From positions 43,467-107,466 of the forward strand of contig JBJETB010000092.1 in the NCBI GenBank assembly GCA_051883095.1: 64,000 bases of DNA, given 5' to 3'. Each line of letters begins with the position of its first letter. Position 1 is the first letter of the stretch. A program made the position numbers and the translations under genes. The DNA comes from SUG1106 sp051883095 (GTDB lineage: Bacteria > Bacillota > Clostridia > Peptostreptococcales > Anaerovoracaceae). Shown one piece after another: positions 46,043-54,233 of the stretch. The notes under the pieces are model-generated. The model ran no database searches. It was given only the letters and a program-made list of their open reading frames with translations, and had not been told where the DNA came from.

Positions 46043-46280
46043 AAATAAAAAAAGAGTTTACATGCTCCTGGCTGCTGTAATGGCAGTTATGGTAATAATT
46101 GAGGTGTTTTTTGCCCATCCTCACTATCATATGATATGGAACCTGGTGCCGGGATTCGATCTCATTCTCGGATTTGCAGGAGCCTGGGGGCTGATTCTGC
46201 TGGCTAAGGTAGCAATGGCCAAGCTGCTGCAGAGGGACGAGAACTATTACGATGATAAGGATGGTGACGTCAATGCTTAA
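46035..46280 (+). CDS. Small two-helix membrane protein of the antiporter operon
   Basis: An 81-residue protein with two hydrophobic segments and an acidic C-terminus (RDENYYDDKDGD). The TTG at 46035 lies 5 bases after AGGAGGTGG; GTG 46026 overlaps that site and is unlikely. It overlaps both neighbouring genes, which supports translation. I do not recognise the family; similar small proteins occur between ND5-like genes in Mrp/Mbh operons. Confidence 0.7.
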   Translation: MSKNKKRVYMLLAAVMAVMVIIEVFFAHPHYHMIWNLVPGFDLILGFAGAWGLILLAKVAMAKLLQRDENYYDDKDGDVNA

Positions 46281-48045
46281 CAACATCCATCCCGGACTTA
46301 TTTTAATAATATTTGGAATATTGATAATGATTGCACCGGAAAAGCTCCGTAAAGTCCTTATGATTGCAGGACCTGTGCTGGCAGCGCTGGCGACCCTCAG
46401 TCTTGACGTTGACAGCAGCATGTGTATAGATGTAGTGCCCGGTGTTACACTGCAGCTTATCCGCGTGGACAGGCTGGCAAAAATATTTATGATTGTTTTT
46501 TCAATCGCGTCTCTTATTGGAGCAGTTTATGCTCTCAGCTCAAAAAGCAGATGGGAGACAGGCTTCGAGGCGATATATGCGGGCAGCTCAATGGGGGCAG
46601 TGCTGGCAGGTGACTGGATTTCTCTCATAGTATTCTGGGAAATAATGGCCGCCGCATCATGGCTTATAATCATGTCGGCAAAGACGGAAAAAGCTTCAAA
46701 GGCGGGCTTCAGGTATCTGCTGGTCCACATGCTGGGCGGCAATCTGCTGCTGGCAGGTATAATTGTAAAGGCTGCCGGCGGCGGCTCAATGGTCATAAGC
46801 AGCCTGACAGGAAATCAGGATGCCGCTTTCTGGCTCATTTTGATCGGTGTTGCCGTAAATGCTGCAATGCCGCCTCTTAACAGCTGGATTTCCGATGCTT
46901 ACCCTGAGGCACCTGTGGGAGGCTCTGTCTATATGGCATCCTTCACTACCAAAGTAGGTGTGTATTTTGTAACCCGAGTCTTTGCGGGAACTGAATTTCT
47001 TCTTTGGGTCGGAGTGTTCATGGCCATATACGGAGCGGCTATGGCTCTTATCGAAAACGATCTTCGCAGGCTGTTTTCTTATCATATAGTGAGCCAGATG
47101 GGCTACATCGTGGCCTCGGCTGCGGTTGGCAGTGCTATTGGCATCGATGGTGCTGCAGCTCACACCTTCAACCATATTTTATATAAAATGGTGCTGTTCA
47201 TGTGCTGCGGTGCTGTCATAACTGCCACAGGAAAACGCAAAATAACTGATTTGAGCGGACTTTACCGCAAAATGCCACTGACTTCTGTATGCTTTCTCAT
47301 AGCATCCTTGTCTATTGCGGGCTTTCCGCTGTTTAACGGTTTTGTCAGCAAATCTCTTATTATGAATGCCATGGCTGAAGGCGGATATCACCTTGCTGAG
47401 ATTCTGCTAATGATTGCCAGTGTGGGAACGCTGCTTTCCGTAGCGCTGAAGGTGAACTATTTTGTTTTCTTCGGAAAACCGTCTTCAGGATGCGAGGCTC
47501 ACCTTGAGGTGAAGCCTGTTCCTCTGAACATGAAAATAGCCATGGTCATGGGTACGGCAGGCTGCGTTCTCATAGGCCTGATGCCGAATCTGCTTTACGC
47601 GCTCACACCGTTTGGCTCTGACGGTCATCCTTTCACCGTGGATCACGTGACTCAGTACATCGAGCTTTTTGCGGCGGCGACGCTGGTATTCGTAATGTAT
47701 ATTGACCATATGGCGCCTCATGTTGCTGTTACTCTGGACTTTGACTGGTTTTACAGGAAGCCGCTGGCCGCCGCTGTGCGGTGGACATCGGTTGCCGTTT
47801 CGGGTGCGTTTGAGGCCTGCGGCGGGCTTATTTCAAAGCTGATCGGGGTCGGAAGCCGGTACCTTCACAGACCGGCAGCTATTCTCGAAGATATGGGAAT
47901 GAAAGTTACTCACCGTAATGGCGGAATTGAGGATGATGATGTGCTGATGAAGCCGGCAGGATCTCTGGTAGCTATTAATGTTATGCTGGGGCTGATAGTG
48001 GCTGCAGTGGTACTGGTTGTCCTTAAAGCGCAGGGAGTGCTATAA
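46273..48045 (+). CDS. ND2/4/5-like antiporter subunit, third copy
   Basis: A 590-residue NuoL/M/N-family protein, the last gene of the operon. Core motifs include FWEIMAAASWLIIMSAK, AAMPPLNSWISDAYPEAP and HTFNHILYKMVLFMCCGA. The C-terminal 120 residues extend beyond the 14-helix core, with two more hydrophobic segments. The start is uncertain: ATG 46273 follows GGTGA, while 46252 and 46261 are in frame. No hydrogenase or quinone-reacting subunit accompanies it, so the complex is probably a pure cation/proton antiporter. Confidence 0.82.
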   Translation: MLNNIHPGLILIIFGILIMIAPEKLRKVLMIAGPVLAALATLSLDVDSSMCIDVVPGVTLQLIRVDRLAKIFMIVFSIASLIGAVYALSSKSRWETGFEAIYAGSSMGAVLAGDWISLIVFWEIMAAASWLIIMSAKTEKASKAGFRYLLVHMLGGNLLLAGIIVKAAGGGSMVISSLTGNQDAAFWLILIGVAVNAAMPPLNSWISDAYPEAPVGGSVYMASFTTKVGVYFVTRVFAGTEFLLWVGVFMAIYGAAMALIENDLRRLFSYHIVSQMGYIVASAAVGSAIGIDGAAAHTFNHILYKMVLFMCCGAVITATGKRKITDLSGLYRKMPLTSVCFLIASLSIAGFPLFNGFVSKSLIMNAMAEGGYHLAEILLMIASVGTLLSVALKVNYFVFFGKPSSGCEAHLEVKPVPLNMKIAMVMGTAGCVLIGLMPNLLYALTPFGSDGHPFTVDHVTQYIELFAAATLVFVMYIDHMAPHVAVTLDFDWFYRKPLAAAVRWTSVAVSGAFEACGGLISKLIGVGSRYLHRPAAILEDMGMKVTHRNGGIEDDDVLMKPAGSLVAINVMLGLIVAAVVLVVLKAQGVL

Positions 48046-48068
48046 TGTAATATCAGTAATGGCAGACG

Positions 48069-48317
48069 AAAAGTAAACCTGAAAACTCGCAAAACGTTGT
48101 AAATTAAAAAATATGGTTTACTTTTGGGCGGATGCTTACGGCCGAAATATAGGGAAATATGTGAAAAGTAAACCTACCATACCCGGTAACCGTTGAAAAA
48201 TAAAAAAACAGGTTTACTTTTGACCACTCAAGAACGAGCAAGCTATCGGTTGCGGACAAAAAAGTAAACCCGTCGAATCCGCAATCCGTTGAAAATAAGA
48301 AAATCAGGTTTACTTTT
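48069..48317 (+). repeat. Three spaced inverted-repeat units of 57-58 bases
   Basis: Units at 48069-48125, 48164-48221 and 48260-48317 each begin with AAAAGTAAACC or a one-base variant and end with its complement GGTTTACTTTT. The two spacers are both 38 bases, giving a period of 95-96. Within each unit the 5' part varies, but a CGTTGAAAATAA-like segment recurs before the 3' arm. A fragment of the internal segment (ATTGAAAAATAAA) occurs again near 48389. They lie between the antiporter operon and the infC promoter. Function unknown. Confidence 0.85.
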
Positions 48318-48404
48318 TGGAATATAAAAAAATTAATGGATATTCAATTGACATTGGACTTCATTGAGCCGGATTTTTACCGGAAATCATTGAAAAATAA
48401 ACAC

Positions 48405-48433
48405 TTGACAGACGCTGGCAGGCATGGTATAGT
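48405..48433 (+). promoter_or_regulatory. Sigma-A promoter of infC-rpmI-rplT
   Basis: TTGACA (48405-48410) and TATAGT (48428-48433) are separated by 17 bases; transcription would start near 48440. Confidence 0.88.
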
Positions 48434-48439
48434 ATTTGG

Positions 48440-48569
48440 GTAACGAAGAAGAAGTAATCCGCTTCTCACCTGACAGGCCATGTCGCCGGTACGGGTTGAT
48501 ATGTTGAAATTAACACCTTTTGCGGGGGTGTGATGAGGCGGATACTGACTTGTATCCGCTTTTATTTTT
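48440..48569 (+). promoter_or_regulatory. L20-type ribosomal protein leader with attenuator
   Basis: The leader ends in a terminator, GCGGATAC (48538-48545) paired with GTATCCGC (48552-48559), followed by a T-rich run. An upstream segment AATCCGCTTC (48456-48465) can pair with GAGGCGGAT of the terminator stem, forming an antiterminator. A second hairpin, ACACC/GGTGT, lies between. Position before infC-rpmI-rplT matches the L20 leader class of Firmicutes, in which free L20 shuts down the operon. Confidence 0.75.
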
Positions 48570-48583
48570 AGGAGGTGCTAGCC

Positions 48584-49099
48584 ATTAGCAAGGAAAATTT
48601 GATCAACGAAGAAATTCGTGATAAGGAAGTAAGAGTTATTGACACAGACGGAACAATGCTTGGCGTCATGTCAATAGATGATGCACTGAACCTGGCAGGA
48701 GAGAAGAAGCTTGACCTGGTCAACATTTCTCCAAACGCCAAGCCGCCGGTATGCAAGATTCTTGACTACGGCAAATACCGTTATGAGCTCCAGAAGAAGG
48801 AGAAGGAAGCCAAGAAGAAGCAGAAGACCATGCAGGTTAAGGAAATCAGACTCAGCACATTTATTGAGGATCATGACATACAGGTAAAAGCTAAAACCGC
48901 TTCAAAATTACTTCAGGATGGCGATAAGGTCAAGGTAAGCCTGAGATTCAGAGGCAGAGAAAGGGACTACCAGGCAAGAGGCATGGAGGTTATGAATGCT
49001 TTTGCTGACAGCGTATCCGATGTGAGCGTGGTAGAAAAGAAGCCTTTGTTTGAGGGCAGAAGCCTGACAATGGTACTCGGACCTAAAACCGATAAATAA
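48584..49099 (+). CDS. infC: Translation initiation factor IF-3 (AUU start)
   Basis: A 171-residue IF-3 that binds the 30S subunit and rejects non-canonical start codons. The N-domain has ISKENLINEEIRDKEVRVID and the linker is Lys-rich (YELQKKEKEAKKKQKTM); the C-domain contains EIRLSTFIEDHD. I place the start at ATT 48584, 8 bases after AGGAGG, as in most bacterial infC genes where AUU allows IF-3 to limit its own synthesis; GTG 48575 overlaps the Shine-Dalgarno sequence. Confidence 0.93.
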   Translation: MSKENLINEEIRDKEVRVIDTDGTMLGVMSIDDALNLAGEKKLDLVNISPNAKPPVCKILDYGKYRYELQKKEKEAKKKQKTMQVKEIRLSTFIEDHDIQVKAKTASKLLQDGDKVKVSLRFRGRERDYQARGMEVMNAFADSVSDVSVVEKKPLFEGRSLTMVLGPKTDK

Positions 49100-49151
49100 T
49101 TTTTCATTAGTTACAAACGATTTACATTTATATAGGAGGAGAAAAATCATC

Positions 49152-49352
49152 ATGGCAAAGAATAAGATGAAATCCCATAGAGGAGCATGCAAGAGACTTA
49201 AATTAACCGGATCCGGAAAGATTAAGAGAAACAAGGCATATAAGAGCCATATTCTTACTAAGAAGACAGCAAAGAGAAAAAGAGGCTTAAGAAAGTCCAC
49301 AGTTTTAACAAGCGCTGACTTAAAGAGAATGCTCAGATCAATGGCAAAATAA
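49152..49352 (+). CDS. rpmI: Ribosomal protein bL35
   Basis: A 66-residue basic protein of the large subunit with the family pattern KMKSHRGACKRLKLTGSGKI and SHILTKKTAKRKRGLRK. It follows infC by 52 bases with AGGAGGAG upstream. Confidence 0.97.
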   Translation: MAKNKMKSHRGACKRLKLTGSGKIKRNKAYKSHILTKKTAKRKRGLRKSTVLTSADLKRMLRSMAK

Positions 49353-49379
49353 TTTGAAAGGTATCAGGAGGTAAGAAAA

Positions 49380-49736
49380 ATGGCAAGAGTAAAAAAAGGT
49401 GTTAACGCACACAAGAGACATAAAAAAATCTTAAAATTAGCTAAGGGCTTCTATGGAGCAAGAAGCAAACAGTTCAAGGCTGCTAACCCTGCAGTAATGA
49501 GATCATTAAGATCCGCTTATGTAGGCAGAAAGTTAAAGAAGAGACAGTACAGACAGATGTGGATTGCAAGAATCAATGCAGGCGCAAGAATGAACGGAAT
49601 CAGCTACAGCCAGCTGATGAACGGCCTTAAGAAGAGCGGCATCGAAATCAACAGAAAGATGCTTTCCGAAATGGCTATCTACGATGCACCGGCATTCGCA
49701 GCACTTTGCGAAACAGCTAAGAAGGCAGTTAAATAG
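49380..49736 (+). CDS. rplT: Ribosomal protein bL20
   Basis: A 118-residue large-subunit protein needed for early 50S assembly and the likely repressor of this operon. It begins MARVKKGVNAHKRHKKIL and contains RQYRQMWIARINAGARMNG. It ends at TAG; amber suppression would add 12 residues before the next in-frame TGA, notable in a genome with a suppressor tRNA. Confidence 0.98.
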   Translation: MARVKKGVNAHKRHKKILKLAKGFYGARSKQFKAANPAVMRSLRSAYVGRKLKKRQYRQMWIARINAGARMNGISYSQLMNGLKKSGIEINRKMLSEMAIYDAPAFAALCETAKKAVK

Positions 49737-49772
49737 TTAATAGCGTGTATATCGTATATGGATGAAATATGA

Positions 49773-49806
49773 GGGTAACCATACTTTTGTGTGGCTGCCC
49801 TTTTTT
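49773..49806 (+). terminator. Rho-independent terminator after rplT
   Basis: GGGTAACCATAC pairs with GTGTGGCTGCCC (with G-U and one A-G mismatch), followed by six T residues. Confidence 0.85.
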
Positions 49807-49851
49807 ATTAAATAAAAATACAAAAAAACAATTTCTTTTCCTTACTTTCGC

Positions 49852-49880
49852 TTGTGGATTATGTATACAAATGTTACTAT
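49852..49880 (+). promoter_or_regulatory. Promoter of the hydrogenase operon
   Basis: TTGTGG (49852-49857) and TACTAT (49875-49880) are 17 bases apart, 75 bases before the first hydrogenase gene. Confidence 0.6.
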
Positions 49881-49955
49881 GGATGTAATAGCCAGCCGAA
49901 AGAATTCAGCTGAATGCTATGTAAAGTAAGAGAGTGAGTTAAGGAGAACGAGTTT

Positions 49956-50441
49956 ATGTGCTGTGAAAATGAAGCTTTAATGGAAGAAATGCTGGCACGT
50001 GTCATCGAAGAACATAAGGACATGCCCGGCGCTCTGATTCCTGTCCTCCACGAGGCCCAGGGAATATACGGCTACCTTCCTGAAGAAGTGATGAAGAAGA
50101 TTTCGGACGGGCTGGGAGTGCCTGTCGCAAAGGTTTACGGAGTAGCAACTTTCTACTCACAGTTTTCTCTGACCAAAAAGGGAAAATACAGAATCAACGT
50201 CTGCATGGGTACGGCCTGCTATGTAAAAGGCTCTGCAGATATACTGAATAAGCTGAAGGAAAGGCTGGCCATCGAAGTGGGCGAATGCACCGAAGACGGA
50301 AAGTTTTCTCTGGATGCGTGCCGATGCATAGGAGCCTGTGGGCTGGCACCGGTAATTACAGTAAATGACGAGGTATACGGTCGTCTTACTGAAGCCGATA
50401 TTGACAATATTATTGATAAGTACGAAGCGATGGAGGCGTAG
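49956..50441 (+). CDS. Bifurcating hydrogenase NuoE-like subunit (HydC/HndA)
   Basis: A 161-residue thioredoxin-fold [2Fe-2S] protein homologous to NuoE. Ligands are in CMGTACYVKGS and CRCIGACGLAP (Cys-x4-Cys and Cys-x3-Cys). It starts after AAGGAG and ends in amber. Together with the next two genes it forms the HydABC type of electron-bifurcating [FeFe]-hydrogenase, which couples NADH and reduced ferredoxin to hydrogen. Confidence 0.93.
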   Translation: MCCENEALMEEMLARVIEEHKDMPGALIPVLHEAQGIYGYLPEEVMKKISDGLGVPVAKVYGVATFYSQFSLTKKGKYRINVCMGTACYVKGSADILNKLKERLAIEVGECTEDGKFSLDACRCIGACGLAPVITVNDEVYGRLTEADIDNIIDKYEAMEA

Positions 50442-50446
50442 TGAAG

Positions 50447-52309
50447 ATGGCAGCAGGTATCAGAAATTACAAAACAATAACAGAAATAAGAGAAATACGG
50501 GAAGAAACCCGTAATAAGATAGGCGTCAGACTGGGAAAAGGCGTATGCGAAGGTGCAGAGCTGCACATGATGATCTGCGGCAGTACAGGCTGTTCATCGT
50601 CAGGTTCAGGAAAGCTTCTTGATAAGCTGGAGGAGCTCATGGCAAAGGACGGTCTGGAAGAAAAGGTTGCCGTAGTGAAGACAGGATGCTTCGGACTTTG
50701 TGCCGAGGGTCCCATCGTCATGGTTCAGCCGGGCAACTATATGTATACCCAGGTTACACCTGAAGATATAGAAGAAATATGGGAATGCCACATTAAAGGC
50801 GGCACACCGGTAGAAAGACTGATTTCACAGAATCAGACCGAGTTTTTCTCCAAACAGAAGAGAATCGCTCTCAGAAACTGCGGACGCATCAATCCGGAAT
50901 GCATAGACGAGTACATAGCCTTTGACGGATACGAAGCTCTTTCCATGGTTCTGACAGAGATGGACCCGGAGGATGTAATAGATACCATCAAGAAGTCCGG
51001 ACTCAGAGGCCGCGGCGGCGGTGGATTCCCTGCCGGCACTAAGTGGGAGGCAGCGGCAAAGGAGGAATGTGCCGAAAAGTACATATGCTGCAATGCCGAT
51101 GAAGGCGACCCGGGTGCATTTATGGACCGCTCCATACTAGAAGGCGACCCCCATTCAGTAATCGAAGCTATGGCTATTGCAGGATATGCCGTAGGTGCGC
51201 ACAAAGGCTTCATTTACATAAGAGCAGAATATCCTATAGCCGTGGAGAGACTGAGAACAGCCATCGGTCAGGCCAGAGAATACGGCCTGCTGGGAAAGAA
51301 CATTCTGGGCAGAGGTTTTGAGTTTGATATAGAAATCCGTCTGGGCGCAGGAGCTTTCGTATGCGGAGAAGGTTCGGCACTTATGATTTCCATAGAAGGA
51401 AACAGAGGTGAGCCTCGTCCTAAACCGCCTAGAGCCACGGAGAGAGGGCTTTTTGACAAACCTACAGTGCTCAATAACGTGGAGACCTTTGCCAACGTAC
51501 CTCAGATTATAGTCAAGAGACTGGACTGGTACAATTCCATCGGTACGGAAAAATCCAAGGGCACCAAGGTTTTCGCAGTCAGCGGAAAGATAAATAACAC
51601 AGGACTGGTGGAAATCCCTATGGGAACCAGCCTGAGAGAAATCATATACGATATCGGTGGAGGAATTCCTGACGGAAAGAAATTCAAGGCCGCTCAGACA
51701 GGCGGTCCGTCAGGAGGCTGTATACCGGCAGAGCTCATAGACACGCCCATAGATTACGATTCCCTTACCAGTCTGGGTTCCATGATGGGCTCCGGCGGCC
51801 TGATAGTGATGGACGAAAGCACATGCATGGTGGACATCGCAAAGTTTTTCCTGGAGTTTACCGTGGACGAGTCCTGCGGCAAATGTCCGCCTTGTCGAAT
51901 AGGCACCAAGCGTATGCTTGAAATCATCACCAGAATCACAGAAGGAAAGGGCACCATGGAAGATCTGGACGAGCTGGAGGAGCTTTCCCACACCATCAAG
52001 AGGGGAGCTCTCTGCGGTCTGGGACAGTCGGCTCCGAACCCGGTGCTTTCCACAATGAAATATTTCAAGGATGAGTACATCGCTCACGTCAGAGACAAGA
52101 AGTGCCCTGCGGGAGTCTGCATATCCATGCTCAGGTACATCATCGAAAAAGAAAGCTGCAAGCGCTGCGGCATCTGTGCAAAGAACTGCCCTGTGGGTGC
52201 CATTTCCGGCAGCAAGGAAGAACCGTACGTTATCGATCAGGAAAAGTGCATCAAATGCGGCGTCTGCATGAGCAAGTGTCCGTTCAAGTCAATAATGAAG
52301 AACGCATAA
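50447..52309 (+). CDS. Bifurcating hydrogenase NuoF-like flavoprotein subunit (HydB/HndC)
   Basis: A protein of about 620 residues. The N-terminus is a thioredoxin-like [2Fe-2S] domain (CGSTGCSSSG and CFGLCAEGP). The NuoF core binds FMN and NADH (GRGGGGFPAGTKW, CNADEGDPGAF) and a [4Fe-4S] cluster (SCGKCPPCRIGTKRM). The C-terminus has two ferredoxin motifs (CKRCGICAKNCP and CIKCGVCMSKCP). This is the NAD(P)H-reacting subunit where bifurcation occurs. ATG 50447 or GTG 50441 could be the start. Confidence 0.94.
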   Translation: MAAGIRNYKTITEIREIREETRNKIGVRLGKGVCEGAELHMMICGSTGCSSSGSGKLLDKLEELMAKDGLEEKVAVVKTGCFGLCAEGPIVMVQPGNYMYTQVTPEDIEEIWECHIKGGTPVERLISQNQTEFFSKQKRIALRNCGRINPECIDEYIAFDGYEALSMVLTEMDPEDVIDTIKKSGLRGRGGGGFPAGTKWEAAAKEECAEKYICCNADEGDPGAFMDRSILEGDPHSVIEAMAIAGYAVGAHKGFIYIRAEYPIAVERLRTAIGQAREYGLLGKNILGRGFEFDIEIRLGAGAFVCGEGSALMISIEGNRGEPRPKPPRATERGLFDKPTVLNNVETFANVPQIIVKRLDWYNSIGTEKSKGTKVFAVSGKINNTGLVEIPMGTSLREIIYDIGGGIPDGKKFKAAQTGGPSGGCIPAELIDTPIDYDSLTSLGSMMGSGGLIVMDESTCMVDIAKFFLEFTVDESCGKCPPCRIGTKRMLEIITRITEGKGTMEDLDELEELSHTIKRGALCGLGQSAPNPVLSTMKYFKDEYIAHVRDKKCPAGVCISMLRYIIEKESCKRCGICAKNCPVGAISGSKEEPYVIDQEKCIKCGVCMSKCPFKSIMKNA

Positions 52310-52325
52310 GGGAGGTGGCAATAAA

Positions 52326-54083
52326 ATGGGAAAAGTACATGTTACAATTGACGGAATACAGGTTTACGTACCTGATGATTATACTATTTTAGAGGCTGCC
52401 AAGGAGATAAACATTCATATTCCTACTCTCTGCTTCCTCAAGGACGTGAGCGAAATAGGCTGCTGCAGAATGTGCCTTGTTGAAATCAAGGGTAAAAAAA
52501 GCCTGGAGGCTGCCTGCGTGCACCCTGTTTACGACGGAATGGAGGTGAGAACCCATTCTCCGGAAATCACAAGAGTACGCAAAAAGAATATGGAGCTTAT
52601 TCTTTCCAATCACCCTGCAATATGCCAGAGCTGTACACGTTCAGACTCACACTGCGAGCTGCAGGCTCTTGCCAACATGCTGGACGTTCACTTCAGCAAC
52701 TATAAGAAGTATCAGGAAACTGTAACCCAGAATGCGGCAGTGGATATGGATGACGGAATCTCCATTCAGAGAGACCCTAACCGCTGCGTGCTTTGCAGAA
52801 GATGTATAAGCATCTGCAACAATATTCAGACCGTAGGGGCCATTTCCGCTATAAACAGAGGTTTTAACACCGTCATCGGAACGGCAGGAAACAGAGGCCT
52901 GGATGACACCGTATGTGTAAGCTGCGGACAGTGTATCAACGTGTGTCCGACGGGAGCTTTGCAGGAGCACAGAGATATCGACTCCGTATGGGATGCTCTT
53001 TACGATGAAGATAAATACGTGGTGGTTCAGACTGCACCTGCAGTAAGAGCCGCTTTGGGAGAGGAGTTCGGCAATCCTATAGGAACAGATGTTACCGGCA
53101 AGATGGTTACAGCACTGAGAATGCTGGGCTTCGACAAGGTATTTGACACCAATACAGGCGCCGACCTGACCATTATGGAGGAAGGCACTGAGCTTATAGA
53201 CAGAATCAGAGGAGGCGGAGTACTGCCCCTCATAACCTCATGTTCACCGGGCTGGGTAAAGTTCTGCGAGCACAATTTCCCTGAGATGATACCTAACCTT
53301 TCCACATGCAAGTCACCTCACGAAATGCTGGGTGCCATCATCAAGAGCTATTATGCGGAAAAGAACGGAATCGACCCGGACAAAATCGTGGTAGTATCCG
53401 TAATGCCTTGCACGGCCAAGAAGTTTGAATCCCAGAGGCCGGAGCTTGCTGTGGACGGAAGAGCCGATGTGGATTTTGTCATAACAACCAGAGAACTGGC
53501 CAGAATGATCAAGTCCATAGGTATCGACTTCAACGCCATCGGGGACGGAAACTTTGACGATCCCCTGGGACAGTCCACGGGAGCAGGCCTTATCTTCGGC
53601 ACCACAGGAGGTGTAATGGAGGCAGCCCTCAGAACCGTTGCAGATATCATAAACGGCGTAAGCTCCGATTCAATCGACTATATGGAAGTCAGAGGCATAG
53701 AGGAAGGCATTAAGATTGCGGAAGTTAAAATTGCCGATCTGAACATAAGGGCAGCTGTAGCTCACGGCCTGGGCAATGCAAGAAAGCTTATGGAAAGGGT
53801 CAAGGCAGGAGAGCATTTTGATTTTATCGAGATAATGGCCTGCCCGGGAGGCTGCATCAACGGCGGCGGTCAGCCCCTTCAGGTTTCTGACGTCAGAAAC
53901 TGGGTTGACTTCAAGGAAAAGAGAGCCAAGGCCCTTTATAAGGGAGACAGGGAGAAGTTTATCAGGAAGTCTCATAACAACCCGGCCATCAAGAAGCTCT
54001 ACAAGGAGTATCTGGGCATGGCAGGCGGTATGAAGGCTCACAAGCTTCTCCATACTCACTATGTAAACAGGAGAGACGACTAG
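52326..54083 (+). CDS. [FeFe]-hydrogenase catalytic subunit (HydA/HndD)
   Basis: A 585-residue enzyme. Order: N-terminal [2Fe-2S] domain (CFLKDVSEIGCCRMC), His-Cys cluster region (CQSCTRSDSHC), two [4Fe-4S] motifs (CVLCRRCISICN, CVSCGQCINVCP), then the H-cluster domain with all three signatures: TSCSPGW, MPCTAKK and ACPGGCINGGGQP. It evolves or oxidises H2 in the cytosol. It ends in an amber stop before a terminator. No maturation genes (hydEFG) are in the window. Confidence 0.97.
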   Translation: MGKVHVTIDGIQVYVPDDYTILEAAKEINIHIPTLCFLKDVSEIGCCRMCLVEIKGKKSLEAACVHPVYDGMEVRTHSPEITRVRKKNMELILSNHPAICQSCTRSDSHCELQALANMLDVHFSNYKKYQETVTQNAAVDMDDGISIQRDPNRCVLCRRCISICNNIQTVGAISAINRGFNTVIGTAGNRGLDDTVCVSCGQCINVCPTGALQEHRDIDSVWDALYDEDKYVVVQTAPAVRAALGEEFGNPIGTDVTGKMVTALRMLGFDKVFDTNTGADLTIMEEGTELIDRIRGGGVLPLITSCSPGWVKFCEHNFPEMIPNLSTCKSPHEMLGAIIKSYYAEKNGIDPDKIVVVSVMPCTAKKFESQRPELAVDGRADVDFVITTRELARMIKSIGIDFNAIGDGNFDDPLGQSTGAGLIFGTTGGVMEAALRTVADIINGVSSDSIDYMEVRGIEEGIKIAEVKIADLNIRAAVAHGLGNARKLMERVKAGEHFDFIEIMACPGGCINGGGQPLQVSDVRNWVDFKEKRAKALYKGDREKFIRKSHNNPAIKKLYKEYLGMAGGMKAHKLLHTHYVNRRDD

Positions 54084-54140
54084 GCCATGATGCCCTGCAT
54101 CACACAAAAAACATAAAACAGTCATTAAAACCTTAGTTTT

Positions 54141-54173
54141 AAGGCGGGTTCTGCGATTGAGACCCGCCTTTTT
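54141..54173 (+). terminator. Rho-independent terminator after the hydrogenase operon
   Basis: AAGGCGGGT and ACCCGCCTT form the stem, followed by TTTTT. Confidence 0.9.
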
Positions 54174-54233
54174 ATGTGGTATACTTATCAAGTTATATAA
54201 TTACAATAATGCGAGGAGGGATTTTGAGAAGCG

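Noticed and set aside
48069..48317. CRISPR array
   Set aside because: The units are inverted repeats with variable interiors, there are only three, spacing and identity do not fit direct repeats, and no cas gene is near.
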